12,785 bases of DNA from positions 1 to 12,785 of the forward strand of contig JBEGTT010000117.1 of NCBI GenBank assembly GCA_041179245.1, in the 5' to 3' direction. The notes under the pieces were generated by a model, which did no database searches, was not told the DNA's origin, and was given only the letters and a program-made list of their open reading frames with translations. Within the stretch, counting starts at the first letter, position 1. The number at the start of each line of letters is the position of its first letter. This document shows, piece by piece, positions 1 to 7,994 of this stretch. The translations under genes were made by a program, and so were the position numbers. The stretch is from JBEGTT01 sp041179245. GTDB lineage: Bacteria > Pseudomonadota > Gammaproteobacteria > Burkholderiales > Rhodocyclaceae.

Positions 1-2154
1 CGCAGCGAGGCATCTGTTTCTGTCTTCGATCAGAACATTGGCGGTCATAGCGACAATCGTCACCGTCTGATTATTGAGGACTTGACGAATATGCTCAGTG
101 GCGGCGACTCCGCCCATGATGGGCATCTGCATGTCCATGAGGATCAAGGCGTAATCATTATTCCTGCATCGATCAATCGCCTCTGCGCCATTACTAGCGG
201 TATCCACACATAAGTCGGCTTCCTCCAGTAGAAATTCGGCAATCTCTCGACTGATCGGTTCATCCTCAACCAGTAAAACGCGGGTTCCCTGAAATTTTTC
301 TTTAAGTTCGATTTCCGCAGAAATAACAGGCGTGGTTTCGGAAACAAGTTCCGATGCCAACTTTAATCGTACAGAAAACCAGAAAGAACTGCCTTGTCCC
401 AGCGTACTGCTGACGCCAGTTTCCCCGCCCATGAGCTGGGCAAATTTTCGGGTGATGGCTAAGCCTAGGCCCGTGCCGCCGTACTTCCGGGTTGTCGAGG
501 TGTCGGCTTGCTGAAAGGCTTCAAACAGGCTATTTGTTTGCTTGTCAGAAAGGCCAATCCCCGTATCGGTAACCTCAAACCTGATAAGCGCGCTGTCTTC
601 ATTACGTTCGATAGCGTTGGCGCTTAGGGTGATCGAACCCCGTTCCGTAAATTTAATGGCGTTTGAGACTAAATTCAGCAGGCATTGGGTAATTCGCGTG
701 GGATCCCCCAGCAATTTGTCAGGAACGTGATCGACGTCCAAAGTAAGGCGTAAGCCCTTTTTCTCTGCTTTGCTGCTTTCGATAGCCAAGACATTGTTGA
801 CAATAGACTGTACAGAGAGTGGGAGCGACTCCAGAGTCGTATTTCCGGATTCAATCTTGGAAAAATCGAGAATGTCTGAAATAACCCCGGTCAGATGCTT
901 GGCAGCGCCTTCAATGCGCTCGGTATGCAAGGCTAGCTCGTGAGGAATGCCAGTGCGTCGCATCAGGTGGGTCAGGCCGATAATGGCATTGAGCGGGGTC
1001 CGGATTTCGTGGCTCATATTGGCTAAGAAATCGGATTTCATTCTGGCTGTTTTCTCAGCTAATTCTTTCGCTTCAATCAGTTTGTCTTTCAGCTCAAATT
1101 CTTGCCTCATATCTTTGATCATGAGCGCAAATTGAATTTTTCCAGCTTCACCAAAAATCCGAATTGAGGTTAGTTGAATAGGGAAGGATTCTTTGGTGGT
1201 ATTAGCCGCTACTTTAATCACCTGTTGAAGGATTTCTCCAGCAGAGAATTCCCTGATGAACTGGCTAATAGGATGCCCAATAATTTGGTTGGATTTGCCA
1301 AACAGTAACTGGGCATTTTTATCAGCGGAGAGAACGTCTCCTGAAGAGTCAATGGTGAGAATGCCCAGCGACGTTGCCGTCAACAGTTTTTCATTCAGGT
1401 CAGTCGCCCGCTTGCGGGCCATCAAATTTTGAATTCTCGCGCGTAATTCCATCGGCAAGATGGGCTTAACCACGTAATCATCAATACCCAAGTGAAATAG
1501 TTCGATGCGACGCCCTGGATTATCAAATGCGGTCGCTGCCAAAATGACCATCTGGCCCTTGGGGCCAGGTTGACGGCGGATGCGGTTAATAAACCTTGAA
1601 CCAGACATCTGCCCACCTAAGATGATGTCGCAAATGGCGAGATCGTAATCTGTTGTTTTTAGTGCCTCCCAAGCTTCGTCAGCCGAAGAATAAGGATCAA
1701 CCAGCATGCCCCATTCTTTGAGCTGTGCTGTAAGCGCAAGCCGTTGATCTCGTGCATCTTCAACGTAAATGACCCGACTGGGCATGGGTACGTAGATTGA
1801 CAGGAAGCGCTTCATGAAAATAACCAGCTCTTCTACGTCCTGTTTTCTGAATATCTCAGTAACCCCCGCGTCACTGGCGAGTTTTTCCAGATTATCCGAG
1901 GCGCTACCCGTTAGCAGCACAATTGGTTCGTAGGGTACTGCACCGGATTTGCGCAGTTCTCGGGCCAAGGCGATGCCATCACCATCTTGCAGTTGCCAAG
2001 CGAGAATTAAAAAATTAAATGACTGCTTTCCAACGGCTTCTTTGACACCTGCTGCGCTTGTAACAAAGGTGAGTTTGAAATTGGTGTGCTGCCCCAAGAA
2101 GTGCTGAAAGATGTCCCGGTAGAGCGGTGTGTTGTCAGCAAGCAAAATGTTCAA
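1..2154 (-). CDS. Hybrid sensor histidine kinase/response regulator, C-terminus cut by window edge
   Basis: The frame is open from a TTG at 2154 to the window edge (718 codons). I checked every codon and found no stop. Order of domains: receiver 1 (about 1-120), receiver 2 (about 127-250), a PAS-like region (about 258-350), HisKA with SHEIRTPLN (His382), HATPase with an N box (LLNLVSNAIKF), DTGIGL (530-535) and GTGLGL (560s), then receiver 3 from about 625 (VLLVEDE, phospho-acceptor Asp674 in LILMDMQMP). Receiver 2 keeps its Asp176 (LAICDIIL) and VVKP lysine. Receiver 1 has Ala52 where the phospho-Asp should be (LILAWQLQDGDG). No membrane segment is visible, so it is probably cytoplasmic. The TTG start is chosen because a stop lies a few codons upstream, no ATG occurs before about residue 117, and MNILLAD is a typical receiver beginning; the ribosome site (TGTGGAA) is weak. 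The signal sensed is unknown. Divergent from ppa; no evident link to sulfur metabolism. Confidence 0.9.
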   Translation of the reverse strand, partial: MNILLADNTPLYRDIFQHFLGQHTNFKLTFVTSAAGVKEAVGKQSFNFLILAWQLQDGDGIALARELRKSGAVPYEPIVLLTGSASDNLEKLASDAGVTEIFRKQDVEELVIFMKRFLSIYVPMPSRVIYVEDARDQRLALTAQLKEWGMLVDPYSSADEAWEALKTTDYDLAICDIILGGQMSGSRFINRIRRQPGPKGQMVILAATAFDNPGRRIELFHLGIDDYVVKPILPMELRARIQNLMARKRATDLNEKLLTATSLGILTIDSSGDVLSADKNAQLLFGKSNQIIGHPISQFIREFSAGEILQQVIKVAANTTKESFPIQLTSIRIFGEAGKIQFALMIKDMRQEFELKDKLIEAKELAEKTARMKSDFLANMSHEIRTPLNAIIGLTHLMRRTGIPHELALHTERIEGAAKHLTGVISDILDFSKIESGNTTLESLPLSVQSIVNNVLAIESSKAEKKGLRLTLDVDHVPDKLLGDPTRITQCLLNLVSNAIKFTERGSITLSANAIERNEDSALIRFEVTDTGIGLSDKQTNSLFEAFQQADTSTTRKYGGTGLGLAITRKFAQLMGGETGVSSTLGQGSSFWFSVRLKLASELVSETTPVISAEIELKEKFQGTRVLLVEDEPISREIAEFLLEEADLCVDTASNGAEAIDRCRNNDYALILMDMQMPIMGGVAATEHIRQVLNNQTVTIVAMTANVLIEDRNRCLAA

Positions 2155-2257
2155 AGTGCAAATTCCACAAAGTATTCAAGAGTATTGGTGGAAGTATAAA
2201 TTAGGCAAAAGCAATCAATCCAAGTATTTGCCTGTGGCATGGAATGGCGCTTATGCA

Positions 2258-2286
2258 TTGAACCACTGACTCAACCTGCCTATAAT
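2258..2286 (+). promoter_or_regulatory. Sigma70-type promoter of ppa
   Basis: TTGAAC (2258-2263), a 17-base spacer and TATAAT (2281-2286) match the sigma70 consensus at 10 of 12 positions with ideal spacing. Transcription would start near 2293, about 48 bases before the ppa ATG at 2341. This also rules out an upstream ppa start at 2239. The rest of the 2155-2340 gap is AT-rich and should also hold the kinase promoter on the other strand, for which I see no convincing match. Confidence 0.8.
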
Positions 2287-2340
2287 CATTGGGCTTTATT
2301 TTTTCACTTATTTTTATTTATTCTGACTCGGGATCACATC

Positions 2341-2874
2341 ATGAATATCGAAGCACTTTCCATCGGTAAAGACATTCCCAACGATTTCAACGTTGTTATC
2401 GAAATCCCTGCCAATCAACCAGGTATCAAATTCGAAATCGACAAAGACTCTGGCGCCATCGTGGTTGATCGCTTCATGTCCAGCCCAATGCACTATCCCT
2501 GTGACTATGGATTTATTCCCCATACGCTGTCTGAAGATGGCGACCCAGTAGACGTGCTGGTGGTCGCACCTTACTCATTGCAACCAGGCGTTGTGCTGCG
2601 TTGCCGTCCGCTGGGCGTGCTGAATATGGAAGACGAGTCTGGTATTGATGCCAAATTAGTTGCGGTTCCTGTTTCTAAGCTCACACCGCTGTACGACAAC
2701 GTTAAGTCTTGTGACGATTTGCCTCCACTGCTGATTCAGCAAATTACCCATTTCTTCGAACACTACAAGGATCTGGAAAAAGGTAAGTGGGTTAAGGTCA
2801 CAGGATGGCAAGGTTTGGAAGAAGCTAAATCTGAAATTCTCGCTTCCGTAAAGCGCTACGAAGAGAGCAAGTAA
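2341..2874 (+). CDS. ppa: Inorganic pyrophosphatase, family I
   Basis: Soluble cytoplasmic enzyme that hydrolyses pyrophosphate to two phosphates, pulling biosynthetic reactions forward. The 177-residue product has the length of bacterial hexameric family I enzymes (E. coli, 176). The metal- and substrate-binding residues are all in register with the E. coli enzyme, shifted by one: Glu21 (EIPA), Lys30, Glu32, Arg44, Tyr56 (DYGFIP), the DGDPVD signature with Asp66, Asp68 and Asp71, then Asp98, Asp103, Lys105, and Tyr142-Lys143. The ATG at 2341 is chosen over an in-frame ATG at 2239 because the promoter lies between them and the family begins here. A modest GGGA element precedes the start. Monocistronic: its own promoter upstream, a terminator 26 bases after the stop. 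It is convergent with the sox operon. Confidence 0.97.
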   Translation: MNIEALSIGKDIPNDFNVVIEIPANQPGIKFEIDKDSGAIVVDRFMSSPMHYPCDYGFIPHTLSEDGDPVDVLVVAPYSLQPGVVLRCRPLGVLNMEDESGIDAKLVAVPVSKLTPLYDNVKSCDDLPPLLIQQITHFFEHYKDLEKGKWVKVTGWQGLEEAKSEILASVKRYEESK

Positions 2875-2900
2875 GCTTTTTTCTGCATGATGTTATGCAA

Positions 2901-2947
2901 ATGTAAAAACCCACCGATTAGTTATTCCCCTAGGTGGGTTTTTACAT
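2901..2947. terminator. Bidirectional intrinsic terminator between ppa and soxB
   Basis: A perfect 15-base inverted repeat (2901-2915 with 2933-2947) flanks a 17-base loop. The stem contains CCCACC/GGTGGG and is bordered by A5 on the left and T5 on the right, so either strand yields a hairpin followed by a U run. It lies 26 bases past the ppa stop and 51 bases past the soxB stop and can serve both convergent units. Confidence 0.85.
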
Positions 2948-2998
2948 TGAAGAACTTATTGGCCTGTTTATTGGACTGTTTCACCTTGATGATTTTTA

Positions 2999-4720
2999 TC
3001 ACGAAATCCCAGGATTGTTAGCTGCGCCCTTTAAGGTTGGTAGATTCAAATTGACTGGTTTAACGGTTTTTATATCGCGGAGATAAGTGGCGATCACATC
3101 CCAAATCGGTTCGCCAGAATTTTTGGCTTCTTCTGAAACGGGTGCCCAACCAGCGACCTTGTATGTTTTGTTCGGATCAATCTCTTGGCCTTTGAGCGTC
3201 ATATTCTGAATCCGCTGGCCCATTTTCCCCGTTGGGTCACAGGTGTATTGAAGCCCCCCCACTCGCACCATGTCGCCGCCTTGCTGGTAATACGGGTCTG
3301 GGTTAAACAGGTTGTCACACACATCTTCTAAAACGGTTTTAATCATTTCGCCGGACATGTTGGTGACGGTTGTCCAAGGGTACGTGATGGCAGTCTGGTC
3401 CAGTACATGTTCCATTAGGATTGGCTGGCCCGGCAGCAGGGAAGTGCCCCAACGGAAGCCCGGTGAGAAGGCGATTTCTGCATCCTTTACCTTCATTAGA
3501 GAATCCAGAATAAGCTGGTCGAAGGTTCCGTTGAAATTGCCACGTCGGTAGAGTAGGCCTTCGGTGACGGCCAATTTTTCGTTGAGCTTGCTTAGGTAAG
3601 GCGCACGCGCTTTGTCGATCAAGGTCTGCATATCCTTGTCCGCCGGCAACAGATTCGCGAAAACAGGCAGGAGCTTGTAGCGATGGCCGGCAATCTTACC
3701 GTTCTTGACATCAAAATCGAGGACACCAAGGTATTTACCGTTAGAGCCAGCATTGGTTACCAGCGTCTGACCACCGCTATTCTTGACGACAACCGGCGCA
3801 GGCATTCCATCGTGGGTGTGCCCGCCGAGAATGGCGTCGATGCCGCGCACACGGGAGGCCATCTTGAGGTCTACATCCATACCGTTATGCGACAGCACGA
3901 CAACCACCTGAGCGCCAGCCGCACGGGCTTCGTTAACGGTGGTTTGCATGTTCTCTTCCTGGATACCGTAGCTCCAGTTCGGAATTTGCCAGCGTGGGTT
4001 TGCAATGGGGGTGTAGGGGAATGCCTGCCCAATAATCGCTACCGGTACCCCATTCATATTTTTCATCACGAAGGGTTTAAACACCGGATCACCGAAATCG
4101 TTAGTCTTAACATTCTGAGCAACGATATCAATATGACCAGCAAAGTCGTTCTCTTCAATTTCTTTGAGGCGAACTTCACCGACGGTGGATTCCCAGTGCA
4201 GGGTCATTACGTTGACACCTAGAGCCTTGCAGGCATCGACCATGTCCTGTGCGTTGGTCCAAAGCGCAGTCCCCGATCCTTGCCACGTATCGCCACCATC
4301 AAGTAGTAGTGATCCTGGCCGACTGGCCTTCATCCGTTTCACTAGGGTTGCTAGATGGGCGAATCCACCGACCTTGCCGTAAGTTTCAGCCGCTTTTTCA
4401 AAGTTCAAGTACGTGTAAGCATGCGCTTCAAGGCTGTTTGGCTTAAATCCGAAATGCTTGAGTAGATTATCGCCGACGAGGTGCGGTACTTTTCCGAACT
4501 GGTCACCAAAGCCGAGGTTGACGTTGGGTTCACGGAAATAAATGGGGAGCAACTGAGCATGGCAATCTGTAATGTGCAGCAAGCTCACATTGCCGAATTT
4601 AGGTAGGTCATAGAGTTTAGCTGCGCCTTTTTCTGCGAGTGCAAAGTCGCTATGCAGACTCATGCCACCGGCAGCTGCTATTGCCATCACTTGCAAAAAT
4701 TCACGACGATTCATGCTCAT
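2999..4720 (-). CDS. soxB: SoxB, sulfate thiohydrolase of the Sox system
   Basis: Periplasmic di-metal (Mn in characterised homologues) hydrolase that releases sulfate from the S-sulfonated cysteine of SoxY. The 573-residue product starts with a Tat signal (NRREFLQ, then a hydrophobic stretch to about residue 29). The metallophosphatase domain follows with metal-binding motifs TDCH (Asp52, His54), DGGDTWQGS (Asp144), HWE (His175), LSHNG (His278) and GGHTHDG (His301, His303). The C-terminal half is a 5'-nucleotidase-type domain (about 380-573). Length and order match SoxB, and DGGDTWQG plus HWE separate it from ordinary 5'-nucleotidases. The ATG at 4720 has AAGGG six bases upstream. Last gene of soxCDYZB, 48 bases after soxZ, followed by a terminator. 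One local deviation: HWEST where HWEFT is common. Confidence 0.96.
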   Translation of the reverse strand: MSMNRREFLQVMAIAAAGGMSLHSDFALAEKGAAKLYDLPKFGNVSLLHITDCHAQLLPIYFREPNVNLGFGDQFGKVPHLVGDNLLKHFGFKPNSLEAHAYTYLNFEKAAETYGKVGGFAHLATLVKRMKASRPGSLLLDGGDTWQGSGTALWTNAQDMVDACKALGVNVMTLHWESTVGEVRLKEIEENDFAGHIDIVAQNVKTNDFGDPVFKPFVMKNMNGVPVAIIGQAFPYTPIANPRWQIPNWSYGIQEENMQTTVNEARAAGAQVVVVLSHNGMDVDLKMASRVRGIDAILGGHTHDGMPAPVVVKNSGGQTLVTNAGSNGKYLGVLDFDVKNGKIAGHRYKLLPVFANLLPADKDMQTLIDKARAPYLSKLNEKLAVTEGLLYRRGNFNGTFDQLILDSLMKVKDAEIAFSPGFRWGTSLLPGQPILMEHVLDQTAITYPWTTVTNMSGEMIKTVLEDVCDNLFNPDPYYQQGGDMVRVGGLQYTCDPTGKMGQRIQNMTLKGQEIDPNKTYKVAGWAPVSEEAKNSGEPIWDVIATYLRDIKTVKPVNLNLPTLKGAANNPGIS

Positions 4721-4768
4721 TTTTTACCCTTTGAAAATATAGCAGCTACGGTTTTGCCGCTTCAAGCA

Positions 4769-5080
4769 TCAGACAATGACAGCTTCGTCACTGCGTGTTT
4801 CGCCTTTGTTGTCCTTCCAAGAGATGATGATTTTGTCGCCTTTGGCACCCCCCTTGAACTTGAATGCCAAATAAGGATTCTTGGAAACGGAGGGGCCGAA
4901 TTCACTGGTTAAGACGATTTTTTCGTTATGTTTAGCGCTTAATTCGGTAATGAACCAAGCTGGAATAATCGCTCCAGCAGCATCTTTTCGTTGGCCTGTT
5001 TCCATCTCGTGGCTGACCAGAACTTTGAGTTCAGTAATGCCATCTTTGTTTGCTGCGCGGATTTTCATCGGATTTGCCAT
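4769..5080 (-). CDS. soxZ: SoxZ, sulfur carrier partner subunit
   Basis: Small subunit of the SoxYZ heterodimer, which carries Sox intermediates in the periplasm. The 103-residue product has the SoxZ form: an opening KIRA segment, VLVSHEMETGQRKD near residues 21-33, and an immunoglobulin-like beta sandwich with FKFKGGAKGDKI and ISWKDNKGE near the end. It has no signal peptide and no cysteine, as expected for a protein co-exported with SoxY through SoxY's Tat signal. A strong ribosome site (AAGGAGA) lies six bases before the ATG. It sits 39 bases after soxY and 48 before soxB. Confidence 0.95.
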   Translation of the reverse strand: MANPMKIRAANKDGITELKVLVSHEMETGQRKDAAGAIIPAWFITELSAKHNEKIVLTSEFGPSVSKNPYLAFKFKGGAKGDKIIISWKDNKGETRSDEAVIV

Positions 5081-5119
5081 GAATTTCTCCTTCTATTCTT
5101 TTAAGTGTGTATTGACCAA

Positions 5120-5587
5120 TTAGCCGCCGCAGCCACCGAGGGTGACCTTGATTTCTTTTGTTGCCATAAAGAACTGGCCGTCAGATTTGACCAAGGCATA
5201 TACGTTTGAGGTTTGCCCCATTTTGACCCGGGTCTGGACATTGGCTTCAGTCCCTTCTGGTAGTACAAAACTGGCCGCCAGCGCATTCGGGTTCTTCTCA
5301 ATCAGGATGGCAACCATGGTTACGTTGGGTAATGTGGAGCTAACACCGACCGGTACGACGGCACCATTTTCTGCAATATCCGGCCCGGTTACCTGAACAT
5401 CTTTGCTCTCCGTGGGTGATACGGCACCCAATGCTTTAAGGGTATCAGCCATGCTTTTAGCGTCAAATGCAGCCTTGTTCCAATCGGCCAATGCAATGCC
5501 GGGTGTGACGATGCCTGCCGCAGCAAGAATGGCTAGCAGTGCAGCACCGGAGCCGGTTTTTAATACTTGACGACGTTGGGTATTCAT
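5120..5587 (-). CDS. soxY: SoxY, covalent sulfur carrier subunit
   Basis: Carries thiosulfate-derived sulfur on a C-terminal swinging-arm cysteine. The 155-residue product ends in GGCGG with Cys153, the only cysteine and the attachment site known in the family. It begins with a Tat-type signal (QRRQVLK, hydrophobic core about residues 13-34, likely cut after ALA), which would also export SoxZ. The mature part (ADWNKAAF onward) is a beta-sandwich carrier with the usual PNVTMVAILIEKNPNALAASF segment. The ATG at 5587 has AGAGGAAA upstream. It lies 21 bases after soxD and 39 before soxZ. SoxY is loaded by SoxXA (not in this window) and processed by SoxB and SoxCD. Confidence 0.96.
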   Translation of the reverse strand: MNTQRRQVLKTGSGAALLAILAAAGIVTPGIALADWNKAAFDAKSMADTLKALGAVSPTESKDVQVTGPDIAENGAVVPVGVSSTLPNVTMVAILIEKNPNALAASFVLPEGTEANVQTRVKMGQTSNVYALVKSDGQFFMATKEIKVTLGGCGG

Positions 5588-5608
5588 ACAATTTCCTCTG
5601 AAAATTAA

Positions 5609-6655
5609 TTATTTGGTACCAGACAGAATCCACTTAACCAGTGTTTTCATTTCTTCATCTTTGACATGGCCGTTTGGTGGCATAGGCATAGATCCCCACA
5701 TGCCTTGGCCACCGGCCTTAACTTTGGCTATTAGACGGCTTTCAGCATCGGGTTGATCTTTGTATCTTGCGGCAACTTCGTTGTAGCCAGGGCCGACAAT
5801 TTTGTTTTTGACTCCATGGCACGCCATACAGCCACTTTTATTAGCCAACTCTAAAGTACCAAGCTCTGCGGCCTTTTTCGCCGCTTCAGGCCCCAGCGTC
5901 CTGGTTCCGCGTACTGGGCCAAAACTACGGTTCTGATCAGCCAATTCTCCGTGCGCGGTGCGTGCATATTCCGGAAGAGTCGAACCGATTAGGACTTCAG
6001 GCTTGCAGTTGGTCATGCAGGCTATGTTTTTAACGTCAGGGATTCCGCCGTTGCCAATGCCGCCCTTCTTGGCGGAAGGACCTGACCACATTCCGTGGTT
6101 GGTTGTCATGCCGTTACGGTTAGGCATTTTGGCCTGAACCTCACCGATGTTTTTATCGGTCAAGGTGAAATCACCGGGAACAATTTCGGCTAGATTTAAA
6201 AAGTAAGCAAGGATGGCGTAGACATCGTCCGGAGCCAGCGACTTCGGTGATGTCCAAGGCATTGCTCGCTGAATGTAGTCGAAAATTGTCGATATGGTGG
6301 CGACCTTGGTGAAGGTGGTTCGTTGGGGAATGTCACCCTTTACGAAACCACCGACACGACCATTCTTGATGTCTTCAGCCGTTGTCCCCCCGATCAACGG
6401 TGTAAATACCTCGTTTGATTCACCAAATGATCCGTGACAGGAAGCGCATTTTTCTTCGAACAAATCCTGTCCGCGTTCGACATTACCAGACCCTTTGGGT
6501 AAGCCTTTGAAGTCCGGACGCACATCGATATCCCATGCTTTTACTTCGGCGGGTTTGGCCTCGCGGCCTACTCCTAGATAATTGTCAAAGGCGAAAGCAG
6601 ATACCGAGGCAGAGAGCAGGGCACAAACCAGAACTGATTTAGAGAACCTGGACAT
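5609..6655 (-). CDS. soxD: SoxD, diheme cytochrome c subunit of sulfane dehydrogenase
   Basis: Electron-accepting partner of the molybdoenzyme SoxC: together they oxidise the sulfane sulfur on SoxY and pass electrons to periplasmic cytochromes. The 348-residue product has a Sec signal (about 1-22, SAFA), heme site 1 CASCH (Cys70-His74) with a likely distal Met in AMPWTSP (Met132), a linker with NHGMWSGPS, and heme site 2 CMACH (Cys276-His280) with a probable Met ligand in WGSMPMPPNG. A CMTNC pair (213/217) sits in the linker. I choose the ATG at 6655, not an upstream in-frame ATG at 6901, because a proper signal peptide starts here with GGAGGT six bases upstream. It overlaps the soxC end by 17 bases, which suggests translational coupling. 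Confidence 0.93.
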   Translation of the reverse strand: MSRFSKSVLVCALLSASVSAFAFDNYLGVGREAKPAEVKAWDIDVRPDFKGLPKGSGNVERGQDLFEEKCASCHGSFGESNEVFTPLIGGTTAEDIKNGRVGGFVKGDIPQRTTFTKVATISTIFDYIQRAMPWTSPKSLAPDDVYAILAYFLNLAEIVPGDFTLTDKNIGEVQAKMPNRNGMTTNHGMWSGPSAKKGGIGNGGIPDVKNIACMTNCKPEVLIGSTLPEYARTAHGELADQNRSFGPVRGTRTLGPEAAKKAAELGTLELANKSGCMACHGVKNKIVGPGYNEVAARYKDQPDAESRLIAKVKAGGQGMWGSMPMPPNGHVKDEEMKTLVKWILSGTK

Positions 6656-7994
6656 TGCTAACCTCCCCACTTTCGACGACTTTCCACGACTGGATAGCAT
6701 TGTTGTGATAAATCGATTTGGTGCCGCGTACCTTACGTAATTGTCCGTAAGCTGGTTGTACATATCCCGTTTCATCGACGGCGCGCGATTGCAGGATGGC
6801 GGGTTTGCCATCCCATACCCAGTTGATATTGAAGCGGGTAAGCGCCTTGTTTTGCACCGGGCCTTCGATTCGGGCTTTCTGCCAGTTAATGCCCCCGTCA
6901 AAGGAAACGTCTACTCGCTTGATTTTTCCTCGGCCAGACCACGCTAGCCCGGAAATGTTGTAGAAACCTTGACTGAGCAACGTCTGACCGCCCGAAGGGG
7001 TGGTGATGACAGATTTACATTCTTGTATCGAAGTGTATTGGCGATGTAGGCCATTTGGCTGCAGATCAATGTAGTGGACGGCCTCGTCTTTGGTGGCATA
7101 AGGCTGGTCACCAACTTCAATTCGGCGCAGCCACTTGACCCAAGAAACCCCCTGAACACCCGGAACAACGAGTCGTAGTGGGTAACCATTTTCAGGGCGA
7201 AGCATTTCACCATTCATGCCGTATGCCACAAAAACCTCACCGTTTTCTACCATCTCCATGGGTATCGTGCGCGTCATTGAAGACCCATCCGCACCCTCAG
7301 CCAGTATGTAGCGGGCTTTCTTGTAATCAACGCCACAATCTTCGAGAAGAAGTTTAAGTGGGACGCCAGTGAACTCTGAGCAAGACAACATCCCGTGGGT
7401 GTATTGAACGGTGGGTACGGCTACATTGCCCCACTCAAGACCTGTGTTGGCACCACATTCAATGAAATGGATACGAGAAACGGAAGGCAGACGCATTATC
7501 TCGTCCATGGTGTAGACCTTCGGTTTCTTTAAAAACTGAGGGTCTGAGCCATTGATCATCAGTCGATGTCTTGCTGGATCTACATCGTGCCAACCTTGGT
7601 GGTGGCGCTCGAAGTGCAGCCCTGATGGAGTGATGATGCCAAACAGACCCTGAAGTGGGCAGAACGAAACCGACGACCCTCCGACGCGGGTTAAACCAGG
7701 AGACTCTCGACGTAGCAACTGACTTTCAAATTTGGATGGAAGTCCATATGGGTTGGTGGCTACGGGTTGCCCAAGAGTGGTTGTCCATGGAGGAAGATTG
7801 AGAATGTCTGGGTCACCGTCCGAGGCTCTCGCGATCACCGGGGCTACCATAGCCGCACTGGCAGCAAGGAAACTTTTCCTTAAAAAATCACGGCGACCTT
7901 CCGCGATTTCTTTGATTTGTTCTTCTGACAGAAAATTTTCTGGTGCCAGTCCCAGCCGACCAGGCTGCTTTAGTTTTTCGACCATAGAGTCCAT
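6639..7994 (-). CDS. soxC: SoxC, molybdenum-cofactor subunit of sulfane dehydrogenase
   Basis: Sulfite-oxidase-family molybdoenzyme that, with SoxD, oxidises SoxY-bound sulfane sulfur in the periplasm and raises the electron yield from thiosulfate. The 451-residue product has a long Tat n-region, GRRDFLRKSF (Arg34-Arg35) and a hydrophobic core ending near ARA. The Moco domain contains HFIECGANTG with Cys180, the expected molybdenum ligand, and GMLSCSEFTGVPL. The C-terminal dimerisation domain contains VDVSFDGGINWQKA and WVWDG. Two starts fit: 7994, where the purine-rich AAGGGGGAG directly abuts the ATG, and 7985, which lies nine bases downstream of it (MVEKLK). The second has the better spacing, and the mature enzyme is the same. 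First gene of soxCDYZB, divergent from fccA. Confidence 0.95.
   Translation of the reverse strand: MDSMVEKLKQPGRLGLAPENFLSEEQIKEIAEGRRDFLRKSFLAASAAMVAPVIARASDGDPDILNLPPWTTTLGQPVATNPYGLPSKFESQLLRRESPGLTRVGGSSVSFCPLQGLFGIITPSGLHFERHHQGWHDVDPARHRLMINGSDPQFLKKPKVYTMDEIMRLPSVSRIHFIECGANTGLEWGNVAVPTVQYTHGMLSCSEFTGVPLKLLLEDCGVDYKKARYILAEGADGSSMTRTIPMEMVENGEVFVAYGMNGEMLRPENGYPLRLVVPGVQGVSWVKWLRRIEVGDQPYATKDEAVHYIDLQPNGLHRQYTSIQECKSVITTPSGGQTLLSQGFYNISGLAWSGRGKIKRVDVSFDGGINWQKARIEGPVQNKALTRFNINWVWDGKPAILQSRAVDETGYVQPAYGQLRKVRGTKSIYHNNAIQSWKVVESGEVSNVQVL
6661..6668 (-). promoter_or_regulatory. Ribosome binding site that fixes the soxD start
   Basis: GGGGAGGT read on the minus strand lies six bases before the ATG at 6655, inside the last codons of soxC. 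It is a near-perfect Shine-Dalgarno sequence. It supports the short soxD form and coupled translation of soxC and soxD, which must be made in stoichiometric amounts. Confidence 0.8.

Noticed and set aside
1..2154. Suspected frameshift or pseudogene in the sensor kinase
   Set aside because: Codon-by-codon reading shows one uninterrupted frame; the gene is only cut by the window edge.
2239..2340. N-terminal extension of pyrophosphatase from an in-frame ATG at 2239
   Set aside because: It would begin upstream of the TTGAAC-N17-TATAAT promoter and adds 34 residues absent from the family; the catalytic residues number correctly from 2341.
3683..4222. 179-codon open frame on the plus strand inside soxB
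   Set aside because: It is fully antisense to conserved SoxB motifs, shows no family resemblance and has no good ribosome site.
4721..4768. Possible hairpin between soxZ and soxB
   Set aside because: The best pairing (CGG-CAAAA-CCG) is only three base pairs, too weak for a processing or termination signal.
6656..6901. 82-residue extension of SoxD overlapping soxC
   Set aside because: The extension is basic, low-quality sequence antisense-like to SoxC codons. A signal peptide and a strong ribosome site mark the start at 6655.
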